Source: a virus
DNA length: 64,000 nucleotides
Strand: one strand, 5' to 3'
IMG/VR virus record: IMGVR_UViG_3300020578_000040
Span: 17,367-81,366 of that record
In this document: positions 5,791 through 12,776 of the stretch, in pieces
Layout: each line of letters starts with the position of its first letter
Position numbering within the stretch: the stretch's first letter is position 1
Made by a program: the position numbers and the translations under genes
The notes under the pieces: generated by a model
What the model was told of the DNA's origin: nothing
The model's database searches: none
Seen by the model: the letters and a program-made list of their open reading frames with translations, nothing else

Positions 5791-7256
5791 CCACCAAGAT
5801 CAACGCTGGTGTGGTCACCCCCAAGGGGGTGGCCATGCCGGAGTGGCTCACTCGTGAGGACTCCCCCCAAGGCCCGTGGACTGTCAAGGAAGGCAACGCC
5901 ACTCGTGGCGAGGCGTTCACCAACCGTATCGAGCGTCTCATGACGGTTCCCTACGGCGACGACGACCTCTCCCGTGCGGTTCGCGCCCACGAGATGATGC
6001 ACGCCAAGGTGTCCCCGGAGTCGATGGCTTCGTTCGACGGGTTCTCGATTTCGCCGGAGGCCATTCGGGCTTCGGAGGAATTTCGTGTGAACACGCTCTG
6101 CTCGCTCGCCGGCTTCGACATGGACAATCTGCGTGACGGGTCGGAGTCACAGACTGGCAAGCGACTGGCCGAGAACAAGGACTGGAACAACACCGTCCTG
6201 TTCATCGCGGCTACCGCCGGAACCAAGGCCTGCAAGGATGTGCTTCGTGGTATGCGTACCGTGAGTCCCGAAATGGCTGACAAGGCCAAGCGTGTCGAGA
6301 AGGCTCTGCTCGATTCGTGGAAGTCCGAGATCAAGCGTTTCGGCCCTGTGCGTGACTCTCGTGCGGTCACCTACGCTCGTCGTGAGATGGCTAGCACCAC
6401 GCCCGTGGTCTACAAGGCGGACGGCACGCCGTCTCGTCCCGTCAATCACGACACCGTTCTTGCCGAGGGCGAGCGCATCCTCCCTGAGGGGGCGAAGTTC
6501 ACGCTCAGGTTTGCTTCGCTCGTGGACGCTCTACTCAAATACGACGACTCCGTGGACGGACACGAAGGCGACGGCGAGCCGAGCGACGAGGAACTCGACG
6601 CTGTGACCAAGACGGCCGGTGGCAAGACTTGGGCGCGACTCATCGTCGATCGTTCGGTTCCGCTGACTCGTCGAGTCAAGGGCAACCTCGGTCGTCGGCG
6701 TATGGCCACCAACATCGGTGTCTCGCCTCGTCGAATGGAGCGACTGCTGACCGACCCCGACAAGCGTGTGTTCGACCGCACGATCAAGGGGCAGGGCGGT
6801 GTCGTTCTCATCGACCAGTCCGGCTCGATGAGGCTGAACGACGACGATGTGATGGCTCTCGTGAACGAGGCTCCCGGCTGTGTGGTCGTGGGCTACTCGC
6901 ACCGACCCAACTCGTCGGGTGTCCCGAATGTGTGGATTCTCGCCGACCGTGGCAAGGTCTGTAGCGCGGTTCGCTCCGGCAACGGTGGCAACGGCGTGGA
7001 CTACCCTGCCTTGGTGTTCGCCAACAAACTTCGCAAGAAGGGCGAGCCGTTGGTGTGGGTCTGCGACGGTCATGTCACGGTGTCCGATGACGGGTTCGCA
7101 CCTGCTCCGCTTCGCAAGCAGGTGGCCGGCTTCGTTCGCAAGAATCAGGTTCACATGGTTCCGACCGTGGGTGAGGCTGTGACTGCGTTGCGACGCGCCA
7201 AGTCGGGCGTTCGTCTCACGACCAAGATCGTCGGTTCGGAACTCTCCGCGTCCTGA
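5787..7256 (+). CDS. VWA-domain protein with N-terminal metallopeptidase-like motif
   Basis: 489 residues. HEMMH at 68-72 is an HExxH zinc-site motif, and an EEFR segment about 25 residues later could give the third ligand. The C-terminal third has a VWA MIDAS, DQSGS at 343-347, so a divalent metal site is expected. This order (putative metallopeptidase, then VWA) is that of DUF2201-type proteins. It overlaps the MoxR-type ATPase by four bases, so the two are co-translated and likely form a complex. An acidic linker lies near residues 245-260. Whether it cleaves anything is unknown; it may be a chaperone like CobT instead. Confidence 0.85.
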   Translation: MTTKINAGVVTPKGVAMPEWLTREDSPQGPWTVKEGNATRGEAFTNRIERLMTVPYGDDDLSRAVRAHEMMHAKVSPESMASFDGFSISPEAIRASEEFRVNTLCSLAGFDMDNLRDGSESQTGKRLAENKDWNNTVLFIAATAGTKACKDVLRGMRTVSPEMADKAKRVEKALLDSWKSEIKRFGPVRDSRAVTYARREMASTTPVVYKADGTPSRPVNHDTVLAEGERILPEGAKFTLRFASLVDALLKYDDSVDGHEGDGEPSDEELDAVTKTAGGKTWARLIVDRSVPLTRRVKGNLGRRRMATNIGVSPRRMERLLTDPDKRVFDRTIKGQGGVVLIDQSGSMRLNDDDVMALVNEAPGCVVVGYSHRPNSSGVPNVWILADRGKVCSAVRSGNGGNGVDYPALVFANKLRKKGEPLVWVCDGHVTVSDDGFAPAPLRKQVAGFVRKNQVHMVPTVGEAVTALRRAKSGVRLTTKIVGSELSAS

Positions 7257-7262
7257 CCGCGA

Positions 7263-7308
7263 GAGGGGTGGGGCAGGGTTTGTTCTCCTTGTCCCCACCC
7301 CACCCCTC
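7263..7308 (+). terminator. 11-bp GC-rich hairpin after the ATPase-VWA operon
   Basis: GAGGGGTGGGG (7263-7273) pairs perfectly with CCCCACCCCTC (7298-7308) around a 24-base loop. The 3' arm runs straight into the next cassette promoter. Confidence 0.55.
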
Positions 7309-7311
7309 GAT

Positions 7312-7362
7312 TTGACCCAGCCTCACCGCTGGTGTAGGATCGAGTTTGTGGGGAAACCCACA
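7312..7362 (+). promoter_or_regulatory. Cassette promoter 11 with perfect GAAA hairpin
   Basis: TTGACC 7312-7317, 17 bp, TAGGAT 7335-7340. TGTGGG-GAAA-CCCACA at 7347-7362 starts exactly at the predicted +1. This is the cleanest example of the 5'-terminal tetraloop hairpin. Confidence 0.85.
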
Positions 7363-7394
7363 CCTATCAAGTACCTACCTACAAAGGAGTCATC

Positions 7395-8171
7395 ATGCCG
7401 AACTGGGCATACAACTCGATGACCGTCCGCTCGACTTCCGAGTCCAAGCAGACTGCCATCCACGACCTTCAGGAGTTCCTGGAGTTCATCAAGGTCACCG
7501 ACCCCGAGACTGGGGCTATCAGTTACGACCTGACCAAAGCACACCCTATGCCCGAGGCACTCATGGGCACTCGCTCACCTGTCCCCTACTCGCCTGAACC
7601 GCACCCCAATTGGGTCGAGATGTTGGCGGAGGGACAGATGACGCAGGAGCGTTTCGACGAACTCTGTGCCGAGAACATCAAGTTCTACGAGGCTGGGCAG
7701 AAGGCATACGCCGAGACCGGCTACACCGACTGGTACGACTGGGCGAACAAGGAGTGGGGAACCAAGTGGGCACCTCGCTTCGAGCACAACGACCCCGAGT
7801 TGGACGAGGAGCACGAACAGGTCTCGATGTACTACGAGACTGCGTGGTCGCCGGCAGATGGGCTGGTTTCCAAGATGAGCGAACGCTTCCCGAACTTGGT
7901 GTTCGAGGTGTCCGTGACAGAGGAAGCAAACCTGTATGTCGGTGCGTCGCACTTCCACAACGGCGTGGCGACGATGTTCTACACCTCGTTCGATGACAAG
8001 GATTTGCCCGACCGCTACACGAAGCGGTACGCCGAGATTGTCGAACACGAGGCGAAAGACGACATCGACTGGGATTCCTACTTCGAGAAGATGAGTGACC
8101 TCCAGTCCGATGTTCTCGAATACTGCGAGAATCAGATTGCGCTCATGGCCTCATTTGAGGTGGGGTCATGA
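7395..8171 (+). CDS. Api92-like protein with ferredoxin-like fold (DUF1281 type)
   Basis: 258 residues beginning MPNWAYNS, the usual N-terminus of the DUF1281/Api92-like family. The middle has a WGTKWAP segment and a YYETAW...KMSERFP block (near residues 145-170) conserved in that family. These proteins are common on phages and plasmids and their role is unclear. It heads a five-gene operon in which each following start overlaps the previous stop by four bases. The start is set by AAAGGAG upstream. Confidence 0.8.
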   Translation: MPNWAYNSMTVRSTSESKQTAIHDLQEFLEFIKVTDPETGAISYDLTKAHPMPEALMGTRSPVPYSPEPHPNWVEMLAEGQMTQERFDELCAENIKFYEAGQKAYAETGYTDWYDWANKEWGTKWAPRFEHNDPELDEEHEQVSMYYETAWSPADGLVSKMSERFPNLVFEVSVTEEANLYVGASHFHNGVATMFYTSFDDKDLPDRYTKRYAEIVEHEAKDDIDWDSYFEKMSDLQSDVLEYCENQIALMASFEVGS

Positions 8172-8533
8172 GTGCCGACCTGACTATCGCCATGGCTCCG
8201 ATTGTCAAGACCAAGGACGAGGCAATCATCAAACTCAAATCCATGGAACCCGAGGTTCTGCTCCATGTTCTATCCGAGTATTTCGCCCGTGAGTTTGATG
8301 AGGCGACCGACGAGGAGGAGTATGCCGAGGCGGTCTCCTATGTCATCGGCAAGATCGAAGAGGTGTACTCGTACTACGAGCATGGCTCTCGTGACACGGA
8401 GGTGCGGAGGATCAACGGAACCGACTGGTTGATTACCGGAGGTTTGTCGTGGGGCGATGACCCAACGGACGCATACGAGCCGGTGTCCATCGTTTCAGGA
8501 CTACAACTGACGCACGACGAGGAGAGTTCATGA
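8168..8533 (+). CDS. Hypothetical acidic phage protein
   Basis: 121 residues, ATGA overlap with the preceding gene. The N-terminal 70 residues are helical and acidic. The C-terminal part has LITGGLSWGDDPTDAY, a motif I associate with small phage proteins of unknown function. No metal ligands or membrane segments. Confidence 0.7.
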   Translation: MSADLTIAMAPIVKTKDEAIIKLKSMEPEVLLHVLSEYFAREFDEATDEEEYAEAVSYVIGKIEEVYSYYEHGSRDTEVRRINGTDWLITGGLSWGDDPTDAYEPVSIVSGLQLTHDEESS

Positions 8534-8652
8534 CAATCCGAGTGTTCGACCCGAACCCGACATACGACGAATGGTGCGAGGCGAACGGCCTCGACCCTGA
8601 CAACGACGAGACCTACAACGCTTACTGCGAATGGAGAAGCAACAACCGATGA
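8530..8652 (+). CDS. Very small acidic protein (40 aa)
   Basis: 40 residues, overlapping its neighbours by ATGA at both ends. It contains two Cys (near residues 16 and 33), four Tyr or Trp, and many Asp, Glu and Asn. The double overlap and the in-frame fit between two genes are the main evidence that it is real. No family can be assigned. Confidence 0.6.
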   Translation: MTIRVFDPNPTYDEWCEANGLDPDNDETYNAYCEWRSNNR

Positions 8653-8990
8653 CCACGCACAACTACAACTCGATTCCCGAGGAGTTCCGGATGTACGTCC
8701 AGCAACCGCTCGACGACTCCATGCTCGATGAGCGGAAATACTCACTCAAGATCACGGACGAGATGGAACACTCCCGTGGGATCGCATGGGTGGGCAGTCT
8801 CACGGCCGGCGACAAGATCATTGCCACGGTCGAGAACGCCGGCCACGGTGGTGCCAACGACTACATCATCGCCAACGACTCCCTGTGGGATGTGTTCGTC
8901 GAGGATGCGTACACTGCGTATGGCAATCGAGGCGAGGCCAAGGACTCGCTCGTCCAACTGATCGACGTACTCACAGCGGTGACGGTGTGA
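8649..8990 (+). CDS. Hypothetical phage protein
   Basis: 113 residues from ATG 8649, which overlaps the preceding stop by four bases. The middle reads like a small beta domain with Gly-rich turns (NAGHGGANDY near residues 63-72), and the C-terminus is a helix. No known family recognised. The gene belongs to the operon started at 7395. Confidence 0.65.
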   Translation: MTTHNYNSIPEEFRMYVQQPLDDSMLDERKYSLKITDEMEHSRGIAWVGSLTAGDKIIATVENAGHGGANDYIIANDSLWDVFVEDAYTAYGNRGEAKDSLVQLIDVLTAVTV

Positions 8991-9151
8991 AACCCACGCT
9001 CGACCAAGAAGTAACAGCACTCGATTCCTTGCTGGCCAAGATCGATTTCGCCCTGAGCGAGATCGGGCACAAGACGGTCGTGGAGGCACCAGTCATGGTG
9101 GACTTACTACTCGACATTCGCTTCTTGGCAACAACAGTCAAGGACACCTGA
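8987..9151 (+). CDS. Small hypothetical protein (GTG start)
   Basis: 54 residues from GTG 8987, which overlaps the preceding TGA (GTGA). It is leucine-rich and probably two helices (residues 5-50), without Cys. Last gene of the operon; a strong bidirectional hairpin terminator follows. Confidence 0.55.
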   Translation: MKPTLDQEVTALDSLLAKIDFALSEIGHKTVVEAPVMVDLLLDIRFLATTVKDT

Positions 9152-9173
9152 TCACTGGTGGTAGGTGACGCAG

Positions 9174-9199
9174 AGGGGCGGGCCGAAAGGCTCGCCCCT
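9174..9199. terminator. Bidirectional terminator with GAAA loop
   Basis: An 11-bp stem, AGGGGCGGGCC (9174-9184) / GGCTCGCCCCT (9189-9199), with a GAAA loop lies between convergent gene ends at 9151 (+) and 9207 (-). It is followed by TTGTGCTTT on the plus side and AAA runs on the minus side. Confidence 0.75.
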
Positions 9200-9206
9200 T
9201 TGTGCT

Positions 9207-9476
9207 TTACTTGCGTAGAAAGTTGTCGAGTGTTCGCCAGTACCGCCACGCAACGCCGGCACCGACCAATGGCAACAGCCGTGGCTGGACAGCCAGCACC
9301 TCAGCCTCGTTGAGGTTGAGGAGAATCGCGTAGGCCAGCACGCCCTCGAAGGCACCGGTCACCGCAGCGAGGATCAGTCCGACTGGCGTATTGACCCGAC
9401 GCACGAACACCCGTTCATCGTCATCGTCCCACTCGTACTCGACTTCGCGCTTGTCGGTTGAACGCAACTGCTTCAC
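9207..9476 (-). CDS. Small membrane protein
   Basis: 89 residues. A charged, acidic N-terminal segment (residues 1-28) is followed by a hydrophobic stretch near 32-55 and a second weaker one near 65-78, so one or two membrane passes are likely. It is translated from an ATG overlapping the stop of the upstream HTH gene by four bases, so the two form a minus-strand operon. Function unknown; superinfection exclusion or regulation by membrane sequestration are possibilities without direct support. Confidence 0.7.
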   Translation of the reverse strand: MKQLRSTDKREVEYEWDDDDERVFVRRVNTPVGLILAAVTGAFEGVLAYAILLNLNEAEVLAVQPRLLPLVGAGVAWRYWRTLDNFLRK

Positions 9477-9847
9477 TGTGCCTTTCCTTTCAGGATTTGA
9501 TGGACGCGCTGACGCGACAAACCTACTCGATCCGCGATCTGCTGTAGGCTCAGTCGCATCCCGCGCAGCGTGTGGACATCACGGTGCATAGCGATGTTCA
9601 TCTTCGCCCCAGGCGCACGAGCCTCCCACTCCCATGAAGGGATGTGCTCGAAGGCCTGAGCCTGCTCGATGGTCAAGAGCCCCGCTCGGTAGCGACTCTT
9701 GATGTAACTGGCCCACCGGCCGATGGCGACTCGTTCGCCGGCCGCACCGCGCGTATTGTGCGACAGCGGGATATTTGTGTGGCCATTCTCTCGCGCGTAT
9801 TTCTCGATCATGTGAACGCGCGTATGGAACTGTTCGTCTCGGGTCAT
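9473..9847 (-). CDS. Helicase-associated domain plus HTH DNA-binding protein
   Basis: 124 residues. Residues 15-75 match the helicase-associated (HA) domain pattern (basic helices, VAIGRWASYIKSRYRAG, then IPSWEW), a DNA-binding module. Residues 95-122 are a sigma-like helix-turn-helix (LQQIADRVGLSRQRVHQIL). It is therefore very likely a DNA-binding regulator or replication factor. The gene and its promoter contain four GCGCGTAT motifs, one inside the promoter spacer, suggesting autoregulation. The mRNA appears leaderless. It is a minus-strand gene amid plus-strand genes, like a repressor or switch gene. Confidence 0.8.
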   Translation of the reverse strand: MTRDEQFHTRVHMIEKYARENGHTNIPLSHNTRGAAGERVAIGRWASYIKSRYRAGLLTIEQAQAFEHIPSWEWEARAPGAKMNIAMHRDVHTLRGMRLSLQQIADRVGLSRQRVHQILKGKAQ

Positions 9848-9876
9848 GTCAATAAGTTAGCCCACGGTGCGCGTAT
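9749..9876. repeat. Third four-copy cluster of GCGCGTAT
   Basis: Copies at 9749-9756, 9793-9800, 9818-9825 and 9869-9876. Three lie in the 5' part of the HA-HTH gene and one between the -35 and -10 of its promoter. The copies are partly constrained by coding, so their regular number is notable. Confidence 0.65.
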
Positions 9877-9883
9877 GTGTCAA
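9854..9883 (-). promoter_or_regulatory. Leaderless promoter of the HA-HTH gene
   Basis: On the minus strand TTGACA (9883-9878), an 18-bp spacer and TAACTT (9859-9854) precede the ATG at 9847 by 6 bp. A GCGCGTAT motif fills the spacer, as an operator would. Confidence 0.65.
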
Positions 9884-9905
9884 GGTTTGCGCGGATTGTT
9901 TCGAT

Positions 9906-9960
9906 TTGACGGCCAGCCATTTATCTGATAGATTTGGCTTTGGCGGTTGAGAGATTGCCA
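9906..9960 (+). promoter_or_regulatory. Cassette promoter 12 with GAGA-capped hairpin
   Basis: TTGACG 9906-9911, 17 bp, TAGATT 9929-9934. An 8-bp stem with a GAGA loop (9941-9960), including G-U pairs, begins at the predicted +1. It diverges from the HA-HTH promoter. Confidence 0.8.
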
Positions 9961-9987
9961 TTTAGTACCTACTACCAAAGGAGAGTT

Positions 9988-10182
9988 ATGGGAACCCCCC
10001 ATGAAGATACAGAGTTGCGCAACGCCGACGGCGATAACTGTTGCGAGTGCGGTGAGGTCATGCTCGCCATGTTCGGCAATGGGCCGGTTCGTTTCGAGGA
10101 TGGCTTTGCGCACGAGCAGTGCGCCCTCGATGCGGAGGCGTTCGACGCGGATGCTTATTTCGCAAAGTTCGAGGAGGCGTGA
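9988..10182 (+). CDS. Small Cys-rich protein
   Basis: 64 residues from ATG 9988, with AAAGGAG upstream. CCECG near residues 17-21 and HEQC near 40-43 form a likely zinc site; the C-terminus is acidic and helical. Together with the next gene (also Cys-rich) it forms a short operon. No family recognised. Confidence 0.65.
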   Translation: MGTPHEDTELRNADGDNCCECGEVMLAMFGNGPVRFEDGFAHEQCALDAEAFDADAYFAKFEEA

Positions 10183-10184
10183 TC

Positions 10185-10466
10185 GTGGGTATCGACCCCT
10201 GCACATACTGCGGTGAGTCCACCGCCCTCGGGGCCACACGCCACGATGGATCACTGATTGGCAAGTTCATCAACCGCATTCCCGTGGATGACGGCTGGGG
10301 CTGTGCCGAGTGTTCTGGATTCAAGTGCGACGAGTGCGAGAAGCAGATTTATCTCGACCACGAAGTCCGCGTCGATTTCACCGACCCCATCACCGGCAAG
10401 TACCGCTACGGCAACTACCACGAAGAGTGCTACTCGGCCGAGATACATGGGCCGTGTGAGTACTGA
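10185..10466 (+). CDS. Cys-rich zinc-binding protein (GTG start)
   Basis: 93 residues from GTG 10185; the alternative GTG at 10179 touches the GAGGAGG ribosome-binding site and is less likely. Ligands come as CTYC, CAEC, CDEC and a late HEEC plus a final Cys, enough for two zinc ribbons or a LIM-like finger. The N-terminal ribbon and the GATRHDGSLIGKF segment suggest a nucleic-acid- or protein-binding role. Function unknown. Confidence 0.65.
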   Translation: MGIDPCTYCGESTALGATRHDGSLIGKFINRIPVDDGWGCAECSGFKCDECEKQIYLDHEVRVDFTDPITGKYRYGNYHEECYSAEIHGPCEY

Positions 10467-10467
10467 T

Positions 10468-10521
10468 TTGATCCATTCGCTTACAGGTGATAGGATTGCC
10501 TCAGTGGCAGGCGACTGCCAC
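10468..10521 (+). promoter_or_regulatory. Cassette promoter 13 with GCGA-capped hairpin
   Basis: TTGATC 10468-10473, 17 bp, TAGGAT 10491-10496. GTGGCAG-GCGA-CTGCCAC at 10504-10521 begins at the predicted +1. The block 10488-10524 is repeated exactly at 11228-11264. Confidence 0.85.
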
Positions 10522-10547
10522 CACCTACTAACTACAGAGGAGTACCA

Positions 10548-10988
10548 ATGAAGTACATCGTCCACGAAGGAACCGGCACCATCATCAGTGCCGACGAGTG
10601 CGTCATCGTCAGTGTCCCCAGGGAAATCTTGGATGCCATGAGCGGTGACGACTACTTCGACGATCAGCAGGTTCTCGACCTCGCAGTCGAAGCCGGCAAG
10701 CCCATCAACCTGACCGACATGACGTACGGCAACACCATGGCATTCTCGCCTTCCGCTCTCCGTGAGGAGGCTCGGGAGATGATCGATGCCGAGTTGTTCG
10801 GCACCGAGGAGAGTTGGCACGAAGCACTCGTGTGGTGTGCGAACACCGCCACCGACGACGAACTGAATGCCGTTGCGTCATACATCCTCGATGACGATGA
10901 TCTGTGGAGAACCTTCCGCGTCAGCGTCACCGACGGCCTGCTTCAGGGCCTGATCTGGCACAAAGAATCACTGAAAGGAAAGTCGTGA
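10548..10988 (+). CDS. Hypothetical acidic phage protein
   Basis: 146 residues from ATG 10548, with AGAGGAG just upstream. The N-terminal 30 residues look like a small beta hairpin (IVHEGTGTIISADECVIVS), a form seen in many small phage proteins; the remainder is helical and acidic. The stop overlaps the next start (GTGA). No family recognised. Confidence 0.7.
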   Translation: MKYIVHEGTGTIISADECVIVSVPREILDAMSGDDYFDDQQVLDLAVEAGKPINLTDMTYGNTMAFSPSALREEAREMIDAELFGTEESWHEALVWCANTATDDELNAVASYILDDDDLWRTFRVSVTDGLLQGLIWHKESLKGKS

Positions 10989-11230
10989 ACTCGACACATC
11001 TCACCCACATATTCACACTCCCGGAGCGTTCGCTCACGTCGAGGATCGAGAACGGAGAGGAAGTGATCGTTGGCATCCACATTGGTAACAACAACTTCAT
11101 CACCATTCATCTCTCGGCCAACGCGAACGGCGATCTCGACTACGAGGTGGTGGAGGATGCCAACCCCGACGTTGGTTTCGCCGGCACCTATCCCGAGTTC
11201 TTCGATTTGACCGCTATCAGCACCAACTGA
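10985..11230 (+). CDS. Hypothetical protein (GTG start) whose 3' end carries a promoter
   Basis: 81 residues from GTG 10985, overlapping the previous stop, with GAAAGGAAAG upstream. The protein is rich in Asn, Ile and Gly with alternating strands. Its last 10 codons contain the -35 and its TGA forms part of the -10 region of the next cassette promoter, so coding and promoter sequence are shared. Confidence 0.65.
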   Translation: MNSTHLTHIFTLPERSLTSRIENGEEVIVGIHIGNNNFITIHLSANANGDLDYEVVEDANPDVGFAGTYPEFFDLTAISTN

Positions 11231-11261
11231 TAGGATTGCCTCAGTGGCAGGCGACTGCCAC
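11207..11261 (+). promoter_or_regulatory. Cassette promoter 14, embedded in a coding 3' end
   Basis: TTGACC 11207-11212, 18 bp, TAGGAT 11231-11236, GCGA-capped hairpin 11244-11261. From the TGA stop codon through the hairpin (11228-11264) it is identical to 10488-10524. Confidence 0.85.
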
Positions 11262-11294
11262 CACATACTTACTACCTACTACCGAAAGGCAAAC

Positions 11295-11516
11295 ATGAAA
11301 CAGCATCACTTCGTGGTCTGCGCTACGTTCGATGAGAACGGCGACCCACATTTCGAGATCACCGATTCCATCTGTGATCCCACGAAGCCCGTGTGGGACA
11401 CGGAGTCAGAGATGTGGGGTCGCGTATCAGCAGGGGATGAGGATGACGACTTCCTCCTCCTGACCGCCCTGAAGGAAGCCCTGACCGAAGCAAATCTCAC
11501 AAAGGAGACATCATGA
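11295..11516 (+). CDS. Hypothetical acidic phage protein
   Basis: 73 residues from ATG 11295, placed by the ACCGAAAGG leader. It has a beta-like N-terminal half with two Cys and a strongly acidic helix at the C-terminus (GDEDDDF near residues 47-53). It starts a four-gene run joined by four-base overlaps or short gaps. No family recognised. Confidence 0.65.
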   Translation: MKQHHFVVCATFDENGDPHFEITDSICDPTKPVWDTESEMWGRVSAGDEDDDFLLLTALKEALTEANLTKETS

Positions 11517-11707
11517 CCATCAGCATGGTTGAGAAGGATTACGCCGTTCTGTTCGTCGGCGATTACTTCTCCATGACAGTTCACGTACAAGGAGTTGAGG
11601 GCGACGAAGATGTCGCCATCGATCTTGCCAGCAACATCATCAAGGATTTCTATGGCTGGGATGTGCGAAGCGCATCCACCATCGATATCGAGGTAACAGA
11701 GGAATGA
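11513..11707 (+). CDS. Small hypothetical protein
   Basis: 64 residues, ATGA overlap at both ends. It has an alternating hydrophobic pattern (YAVLFVGDYFSMTVHV) and a central acidic helix, suggesting a small alpha-beta fold. No Cys. Family unknown. Confidence 0.6.
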   Translation: MTISMVEKDYAVLFVGDYFSMTVHVQGVEGDEDVAIDLASNIIKDFYGWDVRSASTIDIEVTEE

Positions 11708-11712
11708 TTATC

Positions 11713-11913
11713 ATGGACCTACACACCTGTCCGCGTTGTTTTGGGGGAATCCCCAACAACGTACGCCGAGGCGAATACCCTGGCGCGCTCTCCCGCACCG
11801 ACAACAAGACGCACGTCTGCTCGGCCTGCGGGGAACTCGAAGCACTGGAAGATTTCCAGTTCGGATCGCCACTTCCGCAATCCCTGTGGCAAGCAGTCAC
11901 CACCAACACCTGA
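11713..11913 (+). CDS. Phage zinc-ribbon protein (CPRC...CSAC type)
   Basis: 66 residues from ATG 11713; an upstream ATG at 11704 is too close to the GAGGA ribosome-binding site. CPRC near residues 6-9 and CSAC near 37-40 flank a YPGALSRTDN core and are followed by GELEALEDF. This arrangement is one of the commonest small zinc ribbons in actinobacteriophages; its role is unknown. Confidence 0.8.
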   Translation: MDLHTCPRCFGGIPNNVRRGEYPGALSRTDNKTHVCSACGELEALEDFQFGSPLPQSLWQAVTTNT

Positions 11914-11921
11914 GGAGAACA

Positions 11922-12335
11922 ATGTTCGATTTCGATTACAAGCCCCCGTTCGATGGGATGCACCCACTCGACACCGACAAACTGGTCTGGCTGTCAGAGG
12001 CCCGAAGCAACATGATGGCCAAGGTCATGGCTGAGGGAAAGTTCACGCCGGCCACGCTGTCCAACATTAAGGAGTATTTGCTCCGCGTCACCGGTCTCAC
12101 CCCTGAGGAGTACAACGAACTCAGCAGGATCGGGATGTGGATCGCCTGGGACCGCGAGGTTCGTGACATGAACGAAGAGGGGCGCGCTGCCTACTGGGCG
12201 AAGTATCACGCCGACGATGAGGAGCACGCGCAAGAACTCGACGCAGAGGTGTCCGAGGACTTTCGCAAGTTCATGGCCGCCCGACAGGCCGAGCGCGAAG
12301 CGTTCGACGAGATCACCAAGAACATCAACAACTGA
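11922..12335 (+). CDS. Helical hypothetical protein
   Basis: 137 residues from ATG 11922, with TGAGGAG 5-11 bp upstream. It is charged, almost entirely helical, and ends in a long Glu/Arg/Ala helix (residues 85-137) that could form a coiled coil. No Cys or membrane segment. Last gene before a strong inverted repeat. Family unknown. Confidence 0.65.
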   Translation: MFDFDYKPPFDGMHPLDTDKLVWLSEARSNMMAKVMAEGKFTPATLSNIKEYLLRVTGLTPEEYNELSRIGMWIAWDREVRDMNEEGRAAYWAKYHADDEEHAQELDAEVSEDFRKFMAARQAEREAFDEITKNINN

Positions 12336-12338
12336 GAT

Positions 12339-12371
12339 TTATAGGGGGTAGCCTAGCGCTGCCCCCTATAA
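12339..12371. terminator. 14-bp inverted repeat between genes
   Basis: TTATAGGGGGTAGC (12339-12352) pairs with GCTGCCCCCTATAA (12358-12371), with one G-U pair and a 5-base loop. It fills most of the 56-bp gap. With A/U-rich outer ends and a GC core it looks like a terminator or attenuator; there is no U tract. Confidence 0.55.
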
Positions 12372-12391
12372 GCGTTTACTAGGGAACAATC

Positions 12392-12763
12392 ATGACATTC
12401 TCACTACCTGACGATGGAGTTATTTTCGAGTTGGAGTCTGGCGAACTTTCCGCCACGGTCATCCTGGCCGGCGACATAGCAATGAAGCACGAGGCGGGCC
12501 CCATCATCCACCCTACGTTCGATAAGAAGCGCGTCATCGTGGCATTCAACGCGCGTGCCTACAAGTGGCGGATCAAGAAGTTGATCGAACACTTTCAGGA
12601 GCGCCGGCCCTGGGAGGACAAAGACACGATCCTGAAGGGATGCGTGGACGAACTGAATCGCAAGTACTTCGAACTGACGGCGGCTGCGCTTCATGACTAC
12701 TACATTCAGGAAGGCCTCGCAGGATTTGCCGATATTGATGACGATCTCGATGACCAGTCGTGA
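12392..12763 (+). CDS. Hypothetical phage protein
   Basis: 123 residues from ATG 12392 with AGGGAA upstream. Residues 8-55 are beta-like (IFELESGELSATVILAG), then a basic helix (YKWRIKKLIEHFQERR) and an acidic C-terminal tail follow. It could bind nucleic acid through the basic helix, but no family is recognised. It overlaps or nearly touches the Nmad1 gene, suggesting a joint unit. Confidence 0.65.
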   Translation: MTFSLPDDGVIFELESGELSATVILAGDIAMKHEAGPIIHPTFDKKRVIVAFNARAYKWRIKKLIEHFQERRPWEDKDTILKGCVDELNRKYFELTAAALHDYYIQEGLAGFADIDDDLDDQS

Positions 12764-12776
12764 TAAGAATGACGGT

